Shown in pieces: positions 24,828 to 34,269 of a stretch of 64,000 bases of DNA; position 1 is the stretch's first letter, and every line of letters starts with the position of its first letter. The notes under the pieces were generated by a model that was given only the letters and a program-made list of their open reading frames with translations, ran no database searches and was not told where the DNA came from. The stretch lies in the NCBI GenBank assembly GCA_934623575.1, contig CAKTVL010000002.1:1-64000 (forward strand). The letters run 5' to 3'. This DNA is from an uncultured Oscillospiraceae bacterium. Lineage in GTDB: Bacteria > Bacillota > Clostridia > Oscillospirales > Oscillospiraceae. The position numbers were made by a program, and so were the translations under genes.

Positions 24828-25559
24828 TTGAGTTCTTTTTCCTATTTTGTGGGCCAGCGCATCAAAAAATATCGAAAAAGCCGCGGCTATACCATCGAGC
24901 AGTTCTCCGCCATGATCAACAAGAGCAAGGCGACACTGTCCAAATATGAGAATGGTGCCATCACCATCGACATTGAAACGCTGTACGAGATCTCGCAGGT
25001 ACTGGACATCGACCTGAAGTGCTTCATCGACTACCAGCCGCCCATGTTCCGCACGGAGCCCGTCCTGCCCAAGAACAGCTACTTCAACCAGTCCCTGGCC
25101 TATATGTACTACTACGACGGCCGCATCCGCCAGATGGTGCGCTCCCTGCTGCGCTTCTCCCACGCCACGGACCGCGAGGGCATCGACGTTACCCTGTACA
25201 TGGGCGTCGCGGATTTTGCCGATCCCGACCACTGCCAGCACCTGTTCACCGGCGAGATGAAGGCCTACGATACCATCACCCACATGGTGATGACAAACCA
25301 GATCAACGAGGCGGAAAAGATGTACATCTGCATGCTGAACCCCATGCAAAACCGCATGCCCGCCGTGGGCCTTGTCTCCGGCATCGGCTCCTCCCCCTTC
25401 TTCGCGCCCATCGCGCTGAAGGCCCTGATCTCCAAGGAGCCGCTGGAGGAGAACGAGCGCCTTCTGAGCACCATCAAGCTGGACAAGGACGACTACCACC
25501 TGCTGCGCTACTACAACATGATGGTCGTCAATCGTCCCGCCGCTCTTTCTTTGCAATAA
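24828..25559 (+). CDS. XRE-family transcriptional regulator
   Basis: 243 residues from TTG 24828, chosen for the consensus AAAAGGAGGTG site; a longer in-frame start at 24771 lies inside the promoter. The N-terminal helix-turn-helix (residues 8-66) reads GQRIKKYRKSRGYTIEQFSAMINKSKATLSKYENGAITIDIETLYEISQVLDID. The remaining 170 residues have no recognised domain and may sense a ligand. The gene follows the kor operon on the same strand but has its own promoter and operator. Confidence 0.85.
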   Translation: MSSFSYFVGQRIKKYRKSRGYTIEQFSAMINKSKATLSKYENGAITIDIETLYEISQVLDIDLKCFIDYQPPMFRTEPVLPKNSYFNQSLAYMYYYDGRIRQMVRSLLRFSHATDREGIDVTLYMGVADFADPDHCQHLFTGEMKAYDTITHMVMTNQINEAEKMYICMLNPMQNRMPAVGLVSGIGSSPFFAPIALKALISKEPLEENERLLSTIKLDKDDYHLLRYYNMMVVNRPAALSLQ

Positions 25560-25573
25560 ACCGTTGCAGCACA

Positions 25574-25610
25574 ACGCCTGTGAAGCAGTTTTGCTTCACA
25601 GGCGTTTTTT
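25574..25610. terminator. Bidirectional terminator (XRE/sigE)
   Basis: The stem ACGCCTGTGAAGC / GCTTCACAGGCGT is followed by six T, between the convergent genes. Confidence 0.85.
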
Positions 25611-26314
25611 CAGCTCATCTTGATCAATTCCCGCTTCAGCCGCAGGATGATGCGCTTTTCCAGCCGGGAAATATAGCTCTGCGAGATGCCCAGCCGGTCC
25701 GCCACCTCCTTCTGCGTCAGCTCCTTGGTACCGCCCAGGCCGAAGCGCATGGTGATGATGTCCCGCTCCCGCGGGCTCAGGTGCGACACCGCCGTCTGCA
25801 GCAGCTGCCGGTCCACATCCGCCTCGATGGGCCGCATCACCACGTCGTTGTCGGTGCCCAGCACATCCGACAGCAGCAGCTCCTTCCCGTCCTGGTCGGT
25901 GTTCAGCGGCTCGTCAAAGCTCACCTCCGTCCGCTGCGACCCGGTCTTTCGCAGGTGCATCAGGATCTCGTTTTCGATGCACCGGGACGCATAGGTGGCC
26001 AGCTTGATGTTCTTGTCCGTCCGGAAGGTGTTGACCGCCTTGATCAGCCCGATGGTCCCAATGGAGATCAGGTCCTCGATATGTATCCCCGTATTCTCAA
26101 ACCGCCGCGCGATATAGACCACCAGCCGCAGATTCCGCTCGATCAGCGTCTGCCGCACCTGGAAATCCCCGCTGTTCAGCTTTTCCAGCAGCACGGCCTC
26201 CTCCTCCCGCGGCAGGGGCGGCGGCAGCGTGTCGCTGCCGCCGATGTACATGACCTTATCCCGCCTGCATACGCTGTACCACAGGCGTCTCATCCACCGC
26301 AGTATCCTCTCCAT
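25610..26314 (-). CDS. sigE: Sporulation sigma factor SigE
   Basis: 234 residues from ATG 26314 (GGAGGGAGG upstream). A short pro-sequence ([13 protein letters not shown]) precedes sigma region 2 ([57 protein letters not shown]) and region 4 ([35 protein letters not shown]). It directs early mother-cell transcription after the pro-peptide is removed by SpoIIGA, encoded upstream. The two genes overlap by 59 bases. sigG does not follow, unlike in Bacillus. Confidence 0.96.
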   Translation of the reverse strand: MERILRWMRRLWYSVCRRDKVMYIGGSDTLPPPLPREEEAVLLEKLNSGDFQVRQTLIERNLRLVVYIARRFENTGIHIEDLISIGTIGLIKAVNTFRTDKNIKLATYASRCIENEILMHLRKTGSQRTEVSFDEPLNTDQDGKELLLSDVLGTDNDVVMRPIEADVDRQLLQTAVSHLSPRERDIITMRFGLGGTKELTQKEVADRLGISQSYISRLEKRIILRLKRELIKMS

Positions 26315-27182
26315 GCGTCCTCCCTCCTTCCGCGTCGCCCCACAGCGCGTGGTATCTGCCGCCGTCACTGACCGGCTGCTCCGCCAGGGCGATGGGCGTC
26401 CGCGGCCACCGCCGCCCGCCCACCTCTATGTAGTCACTGTGGGCCGCCAGCAGCAGCCCCGCCGCCGTGCCCACCGCGCGGAAGGGCAGCAGCGTAAAGC
26501 GCACCGGACAGCCCATGCGGTGCAGCCGCGCCATTTTTTCCTCCGGCGGCGCCTTCATGGCCAGCACCCCGGCCACCTCCGGCGGCCAGAGCGACTCTGC
26601 AGCTCCCTGCTCCACCACCAGCGCCGGGCATCCGGTCACCGGGTCCCGCAGCGTGTTCCCGGTGTCATGCAGGGCGGTCACCGTCTGCTTCCGCCCGCCT
26701 ATCACGATGGTCACCTCCAACAGCTCACCCCCTCCATGCCGTGCCGCCTGGCCCATAAATACCCGCAAAAGCAAGTAAAAAAGCACGCTGACAAGTATAA
26801 GCGCTTGCCAGCTTATATCCGCCACCAGCAGCCGTTGCGCCACGCCATAGGCCGCCCCGAAGGCCGACCCCAGCGCCAGCACGATGCCGGCCAGACAGGC
26901 GGACAGCAGCAGAAACACCCCTGCGGGCCGCAGCCTCGCCCGGAACGCCCCCAGCGCCAGTCCCGCCCCGGCCATCACCCGGAGCACCGGGTGTCCCAGC
27001 AGCTGCGCCCCCGGCAGAAATACCCCCACGGCGTACAGCCCGCCCAACACGGCCCAAAGCAGCAGCCTTCTCCGATGCATCGGCAGGCCGCACAGCCACG
27101 CCGCGCTCAGAAGCAGCAGGTAATCCACCACGCCGTTCAGAACGAACACCCGGTCCAGATAGACCACGGTCACAGGCCTCAC
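26256..27182 (-). CDS. spoIIGA: SpoIIGA, pro-SigE processing protease
   Basis: 308 residues: about five membrane helices in the first 150 residues, then an aspartic-protease-like cytosolic domain with [23 protein letters not shown] (catalytic Asp in HDTGN). It cleaves pro-SigE at the septum after a signal from the forespore protein SpoIIR. The start is GTG 27182 or GTG 27173; the latter has the better ribosome site. The 3' end runs 59 bases into sigE. Confidence 0.9.
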   Translation of the reverse strand: MRPVTVVYLDRVFVLNGVVDYLLLLSAAWLCGLPMHRRRLLLWAVLGGLYAVGVFLPGAQLLGHPVLRVMAGAGLALGAFRARLRPAGVFLLLSACLAGIVLALGSAFGAAYGVAQRLLVADISWQALILVSVLFYLLLRVFMGQAARHGGGELLEVTIVIGGRKQTVTALHDTGNTLRDPVTGCPALVVEQGAAESLWPPEVAGVLAMKAPPEEKMARLHRMGCPVRFTLLPFRAVGTAAGLLLAAHSDYIEVGGRRWPRTPIALAEQPVSDGGRYHALWGDAEGGRTHGEDTAVDETPVVQRMQAG

Positions 27183-27262
27183 CTCACGTCCCCATTATAG
27201 CCGACCCGATCGGAAAAAAGCGTCGCAGCCGGGCGAAACGCCCACCCTGCCGGCGCAAAATA

Positions 27263-27291
27263 AATATCCCCCGGCTTCGCCGGGGGATATT
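27263..27291. terminator. Second hairpin after GGGtGRT gene
   Basis: The stem AATATCCCCCGGC / GCCGGGGGATATT has loop TTC. Same core as the yebC terminator. Confidence 0.65.
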
Positions 27292-27305
27292 TCGTATACA
27301 CAAAA

Positions 27306-27334
27306 AGACCTCCCCTCAGGTAAAGGGGAGGTCT
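27306..27334 (-). terminator. Terminator of GGGtGRT gene
   Basis: The stem AGACCTCCCCT / AGGGGAGGTCT is followed on the minus strand by five T. Confidence 0.8.
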
Positions 27335-27357
27335 TGTGCGTCTGTCGCGTTTTTGCC

Positions 27358-28356
27358 TTACTTCACAGCCTCCGCCACAGCCACAGCCACGGCCACGGTC
27401 GCGCCGACCATAGGATTGTTGCCCATGCCCAGGAAGCCCATCATCTCCACGTGTGCGGGGACGGAGCTGGAGCCGGCGAACTGCGCATCGCTGTGCATGC
27501 GGCCCATGGTGTCGGTCATGCCGTAGGAAGCAGGGCCGGCAGCCATGTTGTCCGGGTGCAGCGTGCGGCCGGTGCCGCCGCCGGAGGCCACGGAGAAGTA
27601 CTTCTTGCCCTGCTCGATGCACTCCTTCTTATAGGTACCGGCCACCGGGTGCTGGAAGCGGGTGGGGTTGGTGGAGTTGCCGGTGATGGACACGTCCACG
27701 CCCTCGTGGTGCATGATGGCCACACCCTCGCGGACGTCGTCCGCGCCGTAGCAGCGCACGTCGGCGCGCTCCGTCTCGGAGTAGCGGATCTCGCGGACGA
27801 TGTTCAGCTTGCCGGTGAAATAGTCGAACTGGGTCTGCACATAGGTGAACCCGTTGATGCGGCTGATGATCTGCGCGGCGTCCTTGCCCAGGCCGTTCAG
27901 AATGACCCGCAGGGGCTCCTTCCGGGCCTTGTTGGCGTTGCGCACGATGCCGATAGCGCCCTCGGCAGCGGCAAAGGACTCGTGGCCGGCCAGGAACGCG
28001 AAGCACTTGCTCTCGTCGCTGAGCAGCATAGCGCCCAGATTGCCGTGGCCCAGACCCACCTTGCGGTCCTCGGCCACAGAGCCGTCGATGCAGAAGGACT
28101 GCAAGCCCTCGCCGATCTTCCGGGCGGCGTCGGCGGCGGTCTTGACGCCGGACTTCAGCGCGATGGCCGCGCCCACGGTGTACGCCCAGCAGGCGTTCTC
28201 AAAGCAGATGGGCTGGATACCCTTGACGATCTCATAGGGGTCGAAGCCCTTCGCCTTGCAGAGCTCGCGGCACTCCTCCACGGAGCCGATGCCGTACTGC
28301 GCGAGGACGCCGTTGATCTTGTCGATACGTCTTTCGTAACTTTCAAACAGAGCCAT
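27358..28356 (-). CDS. GGGtGRT protein
   Basis: 332 residues. The name-giving motif SGGGTGRTLHPDNMAAG is present near residue 260, as is the family start MALFESYERRIDKINGVL. The biochemical role is not established. It is regularly paired, as here, with a NifU-like scaffold protein encoded just upstream (18-base gap), suggesting a function in iron-sulfur or metal-cluster handling. Conserved Cys and His residues are in FENACWAY and IMHHEGVD. Confidence 0.88.
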   Translation of the reverse strand: MALFESYERRIDKINGVLAQYGIGSVEECRELCKAKGFDPYEIVKGIQPICFENACWAYTVGAAIALKSGVKTAADAARKIGEGLQSFCIDGSVAEDRKVGLGHGNLGAMLLSDESKCFAFLAGHESFAAAEGAIGIVRNANKARKEPLRVILNGLGKDAAQIISRINGFTYVQTQFDYFTGKLNIVREIRYSETERADVRCYGADDVREGVAIMHHEGVDVSITGNSTNPTRFQHPVAGTYKKECIEQGKKYFSVASGGGTGRTLHPDNMAAGPASYGMTDTMGRMHSDAQFAGSSSVPAHVEMMGFLGMGNNPMVGATVAVAVAVAEAVK

Positions 28357-28374
28357 TTTGTCGTCCTCCCTCTC

Positions 28375-29067
28375 TTATTCCTGGCGCGGGTCGATATACT
28401 TCGCCGCATTGTCCCACTGGCCATAGTGGCCGGTGGCGTTCTTCAGCGCCTCGTTGGCGTCCACGCCCTTCTTCACGGCGTCCATCATCTTGCCCAGGCT
28501 GATGAACTCGTAGCCGATGATCTCATCATCCTTGTTCAGCGCCAGACGGCTGCAATAGCCCTCGGCCATCTCCAGATAGCGGGGCCCCTTCTCCCGGGTG
28601 CCGAACATGGTGCCCACCTGGGACCGCAGGCCCTTGCCCAGGTCCTCCAGGGACGCGCCCACGGCCAGACCGTCCTCGGAGAACGCGGACTGGGTGCGGC
28701 CGTAGACGATCTGCAAAAACAGCTCCCGCATGGCGGTGTTGATGGCGTCGCACACCAGGTCAGTGTTCAGCGCCTCCAGAATGGTCTTGCCGATGAGGAT
28801 CTCAGAGGCCATAGCGGCGGAATGGGTCATGCCGGAGCAGCCGATGGTCTCCACCAGTGCCTCCTCGATGACGCCGTTCTTCACGTTCAGCGTCAGCTTG
28901 CAGGCGCCCTGCTGCGGTGCGCACCAGCCGATGCCGTGGGTAAAGCCGGAAATATCCCCGATCTGCTTGGCCTGCACCCACTTGCCCTCCTCAGGGATGG
29001 GAGCCGGGCCGTGATAAGCGCCCTTGGCAACAGGACACATGTGCTGTACTTCCGTCGTATAGATCAT
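28375..29067 (-). CDS. NifU-like iron-sulfur scaffold protein
   Basis: 230 residues from ATG 29067 (AAGGAA upstream; an in-frame start at 29115 is unsupported). The NifU_N-like core shows cysteines in HMCPVAKGAYHG, GWCAPQQGACKLTLNV and VETIGCSGMTHSAAMASEILIGKT, the pattern of a cluster-assembly scaffold. It is longer than SufU (about 140 residues). It forms an operon with the GGGtGRT gene. Confidence 0.8.
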   Translation of the reverse strand: MIYTTEVQHMCPVAKGAYHGPAPIPEEGKWVQAKQIGDISGFTHGIGWCAPQQGACKLTLNVKNGVIEEALVETIGCSGMTHSAAMASEILIGKTILEALNTDLVCDAINTAMRELFLQIVYGRTQSAFSEDGLAVGASLEDLGKGLRSQVGTMFGTREKGPRYLEMAEGYCSRLALNKDDEIIGYEFISLGKMMDAVKKGVDANEALKNATGHYGQWDNAAKYIDPRQE

Positions 29068-29217
29068 AATGACGATATTCCTTTCTGTGTTATAGTCGTG
29101 CCTTTCGGCGGTCAAACTGTCAAACCGAAGTTATTATACCAAATCTCCCCACAAATTGCAAGAAACATTCCAAACATTTGGACGATATGTGAAAAACCGT
29201 GAAATGGCCCGGAAGCA

Positions 29218-29245
29218 TTGACTTTTCTCGGAAAACAAGTATACT
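29218..29245 (+). promoter_or_regulatory. Promoter of gltX
   Basis: -35 TTGACT, 16-base spacer, -10 TATACT, about 40 bases before ATG. Confidence 0.65.
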
Positions 29246-29283
29246 ATTATAGTATTTTTATCAAGTAACGGAGGTCCCCTCTT

Positions 29284-30771
29284 ATGTCTGACGCCGCTTA
29301 TTTTGCCGAAATGGAAGCCAAGATCCCCGTGGGCAAGGTCCGCACCCGCTTTGCGCCCTCCCCCACCGGCTACATGCACATCGGCAACCTGCGCACCGCG
29401 CTGTACACCTGGCTCATCGCCCGCTCCCACGGCGGCACATTCCTCCTCCGCATCGAGGACACCGACCAGGGCCGCCTGGTGGAGGGCGCCACCGACGTCA
29501 TCTACCGCACCATGGCCGAGTGCCATCTCACCCATGACGAGGGTCCGGACATCGGCGGCCCCGTGGCGCCCTACATCCAGTCCCAGCGCCGTGACACCTA
29601 CGGCAAATACGCCCGCCTGCTGGCGGAAAAGGGCGGCGCCTACTACTGCTTCTGCGAGAAGTGCGCCTCCGAGGAGGACACCGGCGACTTCGACCGCGCC
29701 GACGATCCCTGCCGCGATCTGCCCCTTTCTGACGCGCTGAAGCGCGTGGACGCCGGCGAGCCCTACGTCATCCGCCAGCGCATCCCCAAGGAGGGCACTA
29801 CCACCTTCCACGACGCCGTGTTCGGAGACATCACCGTGGAAAACAGCACCCTGGACGACCAGGTGCTGCTGAAGCGTGACGGCCTACCCACCTACAACTT
29901 CGCCAACGTCATCGACGACCACCTGATGGGCATCACCCATGTGGTCCGGGGCAGCGAATACCTGTCCTCTGCCCCCAAGTACGACCTGCTCTACCACGCC
30001 TTCGGCTGGCAGGTGCCCACCTACGTCCACTGCTCCCCGGTCATGCGCGACGCCCAGAACAAGATGTCCAAGCGTCACGGTGACCCCAGCTACGAGGACC
30101 TGAAGGCAGAGGGCTACCTGACCGACGCCATCCTCAACTATGTGGCCCTGCTGGGCTGGAGCCCCAAGGGCGACCTGGCAGAGCAGGAGATCTTCTCCCT
30201 GGACGAGCTGGTCAAGGCCTTTGACCTGACCGGCATCTCCAAGTCCCCCGCCATCTTCGACAAGGCCAAGCTGGACCACTTCAACGCCGTCTACCTGCGC
30301 GCCATGTCCCCGGAGGACTTCGCCGCGGTGGCCGCCCCTTACATCCGCCAGAGCGTCAAGGGCGACTTCGACGTGGCCGCCATCGCCGCCCTGCTGCAGG
30401 CCCGCTGCGAAAAGCTAACGGAGATCCCCGAGAAGGTGGACTTCTTCGACGCCTGCCCCGATTACGCCATCGACTTCTTCACCAACAAGAAGTCCAAGAC
30501 CGATCCCGAGGTCTGCCAGGCCATGCTCCGCGCCGCCATCCCCATGCTGGAGGACCTGCCCGCCTGGACGGACGAGACCATCCACGACGGTCTTATCGCC
30601 CTGGCCGGGCAGCTGGGCGTCAAGAACGCCACCCTCATGTGGCCGGTGCGCATCGCCGCCGCCGGCAAGCTGGTGACCCCCGGCGGTGCCGTGGAGCTCT
30701 GCCGCATCCTGGGCCGTGACGAGACGCTGCGCCGTCTCCGCGCCGGTCTGGCCAAGCTGGAGAACGCCTGA
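29284..30771 (+). CDS. gltX: Glutamyl-tRNA synthetase
   Basis: 495 residues of class I synthetase. HIGH-type motif in RFAPSPTGYMHIGNLRTALYTW and KMSKS-type motif in NKMSKRHGDPS, plus LRIEDTDQGRLVEGA and the anticodon-binding C-terminal domain. It charges tRNA-Glu and probably also tRNA-Gln for amidotransfer. Ribosome site GGAGG. Its TGA overlaps the ATG of a SpoIIM-like gene. Confidence 0.97.
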   Translation: MSDAAYFAEMEAKIPVGKVRTRFAPSPTGYMHIGNLRTALYTWLIARSHGGTFLLRIEDTDQGRLVEGATDVIYRTMAECHLTHDEGPDIGGPVAPYIQSQRRDTYGKYARLLAEKGGAYYCFCEKCASEEDTGDFDRADDPCRDLPLSDALKRVDAGEPYVIRQRIPKEGTTTFHDAVFGDITVENSTLDDQVLLKRDGLPTYNFANVIDDHLMGITHVVRGSEYLSSAPKYDLLYHAFGWQVPTYVHCSPVMRDAQNKMSKRHGDPSYEDLKAEGYLTDAILNYVALLGWSPKGDLAEQEIFSLDELVKAFDLTGISKSPAIFDKAKLDHFNAVYLRAMSPEDFAAVAAPYIRQSVKGDFDVAAIAALLQARCEKLTEIPEKVDFFDACPDYAIDFFTNKKSKTDPEVCQAMLRAAIPMLEDLPAWTDETIHDGLIALAGQLGVKNATLMWPVRIAAAGKLVTPGGAVELCRILGRDETLRRLRAGLAKLENA

Positions 30772-31379
30772 TGAAGCGTCAGCTCCGCGCTCTGGCCGAT
30801 TTCTGGCGCGCCCAGTTCGGCCACTTCGTGTGCATCACCGCCATCGCCTTTCTGGCGATCCTGGTGCTGTCCTATGTGGCCGGGCTGCTCTTCCCTGGGC
30901 TGTGTACCTCCGTGGTGGACTATTTCTCCGAGATAATGGCCTCCAGCGGCGTCATGGACGATACCGGTGCCGTCAGCCCACTGGGCCTGTTCGGCAACAA
31001 CCTGCGGGCCACCCTGGCCACCATGCTCTACGGCTTCATCCCGTTCCTCTACCTGCCGGCGCTGTCCCTGGGCGTCAACGCCATCGTTCTGGGCGTCATG
31101 GCCGCGTATTACACCCACAACGGCATCTCCCTGCTGGTCTTTCTGTCCGGCATCCTGCCCCACGGCATTTTTGAGATCCCCGCCCTGCTGCTGAGCATGG
31201 CCGGCGGTCTCTGCCTGTGCAAAAACATCAATACCTACATCCGCAAGAACGAAAAGGGCGTTATGAAGCCCCTGCTGCTGAACCTGCTGCGGGTGGCCTG
31301 TCTGCTGCTCCCTCTGCTGGCCGTGGCCGCCGTGCTGGAGGCCTACGTCACCCCTCTGGTGATGTCCCTGTTCCTGTGA
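30771..31379 (+). CDS. SpoIIM-superfamily membrane protein
   Basis: 202 residues with five or so hydrophobic helices and the SpoIIM/DUF95 core: NNLRATLATMLYGFIPFLYLPALSLGVNAIVLG, then FLSGILPHGIFEIPALLLSMAGGL. SpoIIM itself works with SpoIID and SpoIIP in engulfment, but this superfamily also has non-sporulation members. Coupling to gltX by a one-base overlap and separation from other spo genes make the role uncertain. Confidence 0.8.
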   Translation: MKRQLRALADFWRAQFGHFVCITAIAFLAILVLSYVAGLLFPGLCTSVVDYFSEIMASSGVMDDTGAVSPLGLFGNNLRATLATMLYGFIPFLYLPALSLGVNAIVLGVMAAYYTHNGISLLVFLSGILPHGIFEIPALLLSMAGGLCLCKNINTYIRKNEKGVMKPLLLNLLRVACLLLPLLAVAAVLEAYVTPLVMSLFL

Positions 31380-31436
31380 CCAACGTTTTCCCCGCGGCAT
31401 CGCCGCGTATTCGATTTTGAAAGGACTGATCTCGCA

Positions 31437-33539
31437 ATGTGTGAAAAGACCACGAACGTTCCCGCCCTGTTTGGCAAAATGGTGTTTGGTGAGCAGCAGA
31501 TGCAGCAGCGTCTCCCCGCCGCCGCCTACCAGAAGTGGCAGCAATGCCTGGCCCAGGGAACACCGCTGGATCGCACCACCGCCGGCGAGATCGCCAGCGC
31601 CATGAAGGACTGGGCCATCGAGAAGGGCGCCACCCACTACACCCACTGGTTCCAGCCCATGACCGGCTTCACCGCCGAAAAGCACGACAGCTTCATCACC
31701 CGCGACGGCAAGGACGGCGTGGTCATGGAGCTCAGCGCCAAGGAGCTGAGCAAGGGCGAGGCCGACGCCTCCTCCTTCCCCTCCGGCGGTCTCCGCGCCA
31801 CCTTCGAGGCCCGGGGCTACACCGCTTGGGACCCCACGTCCTACGCCTTTGTCAAGGACGAGACCCTCTATATCCCCACCATCTTCTGCTCCTACAGCGG
31901 CCAGACCCTGGACAAAAAGACGCCGCTGCTGCGCTCCATCCGCGAGCTGGACAAGGAGTGCATCCGCATCCTGCGGCTCTTCGGCAACACCGAAGCCCAG
32001 CACGTCATCCCTCAGGTCGGCCCCGAGCAGGAGTATTTCCTCATCGACAAGAAGATGTACGACCTCCGGCAGGACCTGAAGCTCTGCGGCCGCACGCTGT
32101 TCGGCGCCCGCCCCTCCAAGGGCCAGGAGCTGGACGACCACTACTACGGCGCCATCAAGCCCCGTGTGGCCGCCTTCATGCGTGAGCTGGACCAGGAGCT
32201 GTGGCAGCTGGGCGTCCTGGCCAAGACCGAGCACAACGAGGTGGCCCCCGCCCAGCATGAGATCGCCCCCATCTACTCCGACGCCAACACCGCCTGCGAC
32301 AAGAACCAGCTGACCATGGAGCTGCTGAAAAAGGTGGCCGCCCGCCACGGTCTGGTCTGCCTGCTCCACGAAAAGCCCTTCGCCGGCGTCAACGGCTCCG
32401 GCAAGCACGACAACTGGTCCCTGGCCACCGACACCGGCGAGAACCTTCTCAAGCCCGGCAGCACCCCCAGCCAGAACGCCCAGTTCCTGCTGTTCCTGGC
32501 CGCCTTCATCAAGGGCGTGGACGAGTATCAGGACATGCTGCGCTGCTGCGTGTCCTACCCCGGCAACGACCACCGTCTGGGCGGCAACGAGGCCCCTCCC
32601 GCCATCATCTCTGTGTTCCTGGGCGATGAGCTTACCGCCATTCTGGACGCCATCATCCAGGGCACCGAGTATGTGGACATCACCAAGAAGAAGCTCACCA
32701 TCGGCGTGGACACCCTGCCGGAGATCCCCCAGGACACCACCGACCGCAACCGCACCTCTCCCCTGGCCTTCACCGGCAACAAGTTCGAGTTCCGCATGCT
32801 GGGCTCCTCCCAGTCCATCGCCAGCCCCAATGTGGTGCTGAACACCATCATGGCCGAGGAGCTGAGCCGCTTTGCCGACATCCTGGAAAAGGCCGACGAC
32901 TTCCAGTCCGCCCTCCAGACCCTGCTGCACGACACCTTCACCGCCCACCAGCGCATCATCTTCAATGGCAACGGCTACGACGAGTCCTGGGTGCAGGAGG
33001 CCGCCCGCCGCGGGCTGTCCAACCTCCGCGACACCGTGGACTGCATGCCCGCCTACATCGACCGCAAGAACATCGACCTCTTCACCCGCCACGCCGTCCT
33101 CACCGAGACGGAGATGCGCGCCCGGTACGAGATCCATCTGGAAAACTACTGCAAGGTGTCCGCCATCGAGGCCAACACCCTGCTGGACATGACCCAGCGC
33201 CACATCCTCCCCGCCGTCAGCGCCTATACCGACCGTCTGGCCCAGACGGCCTTCCACAAGGAGAACTCCTCCCCGGCGCTGTCCGCCCGGATGGAAAAGA
33301 CCCTGGCCGCCCGCGTCAACAACTTGTCCGAGCAGGTGTTCGACGTCTGTGAGGCGCTGCAGTCCGCCCTTCAGTCCGCCCCCGCTGCCGACGGCGGCAT
33401 CGACGCCGCCCGCTGGTACCGCGCGGAGGTCACCTCCCGCACCCAGCAGGCCGGTGAGCTGGTCAGCCGCTTGGAGTCCCTTGTGGACGCCCAGGTCTGG
33501 CCCTATCCCACCTACGCCGACATTCTTTTCAGCGTCTGA
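31437..33539 (+). CDS. glnN: Glutamine synthetase type III
   Basis: 700 residues, the GSIII length. It begins VPALFGKMVFGEQQMQQRLP. Family motifs: HYTHWFQPMTGFTAEKHDSF, ATFEARGYTAWDP, QVGPEQEYFLID, AKTEHNEVAPAQHEIAPI, and GSGKHDNWSLATDTGENLL. It makes glutamine from glutamate, ammonia and ATP. It follows the SpoIIM-like gene by 57 bases and ends at a terminator. Confidence 0.96.
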   Translation: MCEKTTNVPALFGKMVFGEQQMQQRLPAAAYQKWQQCLAQGTPLDRTTAGEIASAMKDWAIEKGATHYTHWFQPMTGFTAEKHDSFITRDGKDGVVMELSAKELSKGEADASSFPSGGLRATFEARGYTAWDPTSYAFVKDETLYIPTIFCSYSGQTLDKKTPLLRSIRELDKECIRILRLFGNTEAQHVIPQVGPEQEYFLIDKKMYDLRQDLKLCGRTLFGARPSKGQELDDHYYGAIKPRVAAFMRELDQELWQLGVLAKTEHNEVAPAQHEIAPIYSDANTACDKNQLTMELLKKVAARHGLVCLLHEKPFAGVNGSGKHDNWSLATDTGENLLKPGSTPSQNAQFLLFLAAFIKGVDEYQDMLRCCVSYPGNDHRLGGNEAPPAIISVFLGDELTAILDAIIQGTEYVDITKKKLTIGVDTLPEIPQDTTDRNRTSPLAFTGNKFEFRMLGSSQSIASPNVVLNTIMAEELSRFADILEKADDFQSALQTLLHDTFTAHQRIIFNGNGYDESWVQEAARRGLSNLRDTVDCMPAYIDRKNIDLFTRHAVLTETEMRARYEIHLENYCKVSAIEANTLLDMTQRHILPAVSAYTDRLAQTAFHKENSSPALSARMEKTLAARVNNLSEQVFDVCEALQSALQSAPAADGGIDAARWYRAEVTSRTQQAGELVSRLESLVDAQVWPYPTYADILFSV

Positions 33540-33544
33540 TACAA

Positions 33545-33578
33545 GCGCACCCCCGGCTCTCGCCGGGGGTGCGCTGTC
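33545..33578 (+). terminator. Terminator of glnN
   Basis: The 13-bp stem GCGCACCCCCGGC / GCCGGGGGTGCGC has loop TCTC. Confidence 0.75.
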
Positions 33579-33635
33579 AAAATGCCCTTTCCGCAGACAA
33601 CGGCCTCCCCAGTCCACGGGGAGGCCGCCATTTTC

Positions 33636-34160
33636 TCACTTTTTCCCGCACAGTGTCTCGATCACCTGTGCGTACACCTTCTCCGGCTCCCGCCGGAACC
33701 GCTCCGCCAGCGCCTCTGCGTCGCCCTTGTCGGCCACCATCAGCTCCAGCTCCATCAGGCTGTCCACGTCGTCCCGCAGCCGCAGCGCCACGGTATACGT
33801 CCCGTTTTCCCGCTGCGTCACCTGACCCTGCACCTGCTGCCGCCGCAGCGCCGCCTTGTTCCACGCCGCGATGTGCTTGTCCGACAGCTGCCTGACGGAA
33901 TACGGCAAACTGCTCTCGCAGATCCCGCTGTTCCGCCGCCCCTTCTCGGTGATCATATACCGCCCGTCCTCCAGAACGCGCAGATGCTCCGTTTTCACCA
34001 GGTCGTTCAGGCACTCGGCGTAGTCGAAATAGTCGATCCCCTCGTCGCACATGGTCATGTCCTGCAATTCCGCGCCGTCCACCGGCTCGATCAGCCGCGA
34101 CGCGATATACAGCACCAAAAATTTGATCTCCAGCTTGTCCTGGATGAACGCGATGCCCAC
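33636..34160 (-). CDS. DUF4364 family protein
   Basis: 174 residues from GTG 34160, chosen because GGGAGGTGG precedes it; the longer in-frame start at 34217 has none. The N-terminal half looks like a winged helix-turn-helix (KLEIKFLVLYIASRLIEPVDG...YFDYAECLNDLVKTEHLRV...YMITEKGRRNSGICESSLP), followed by a mixed C-terminal domain. A DNA-binding role is likely from the fold, but none has been shown to my knowledge. Confidence 0.8.
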   Translation of the reverse strand: MGIAFIQDKLEIKFLVLYIASRLIEPVDGAELQDMTMCDEGIDYFDYAECLNDLVKTEHLRVLEDGRYMITEKGRRNSGICESSLPYSVRQLSDKHIAAWNKAALRRQQVQGQVTQRENGTYTVALRLRDDVDSLMELELMVADKGDAEALAERFRREPEKVYAQVIETLCGKK

Positions 34161-34231
34161 AGCGCCCACCTCCCTTTTTCTGGTATTATACGCGATTTTT
34201 TCCCTTCTGTAAAGCAAAACCCCTCGAAAAA

Positions 34232-34259
34232 ACGGGAGACGGCCTTCGCCGTCTCCCGT
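34232..34259 (-). terminator. Terminator of the 279-residue protein gene
   Basis: The stem ACGGGAGACGGC / GCCGTCTCCCGT is followed by six T on the minus strand. Confidence 0.85.
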
Positions 34260-34269
34260 CCGATACGTC

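Noticed and set aside
27334..29202. A 622-residue open frame on the plus strand
   Set aside because: Antisense to the GGGtGRT and NifU-like genes.
30462..33617. A 1051-residue open frame on the minus strand
   Set aside because: Antisense to gltX, the SpoIIM-like gene and glnN; composition (Gly, Val, Leu, His) is typical of shadow frames.
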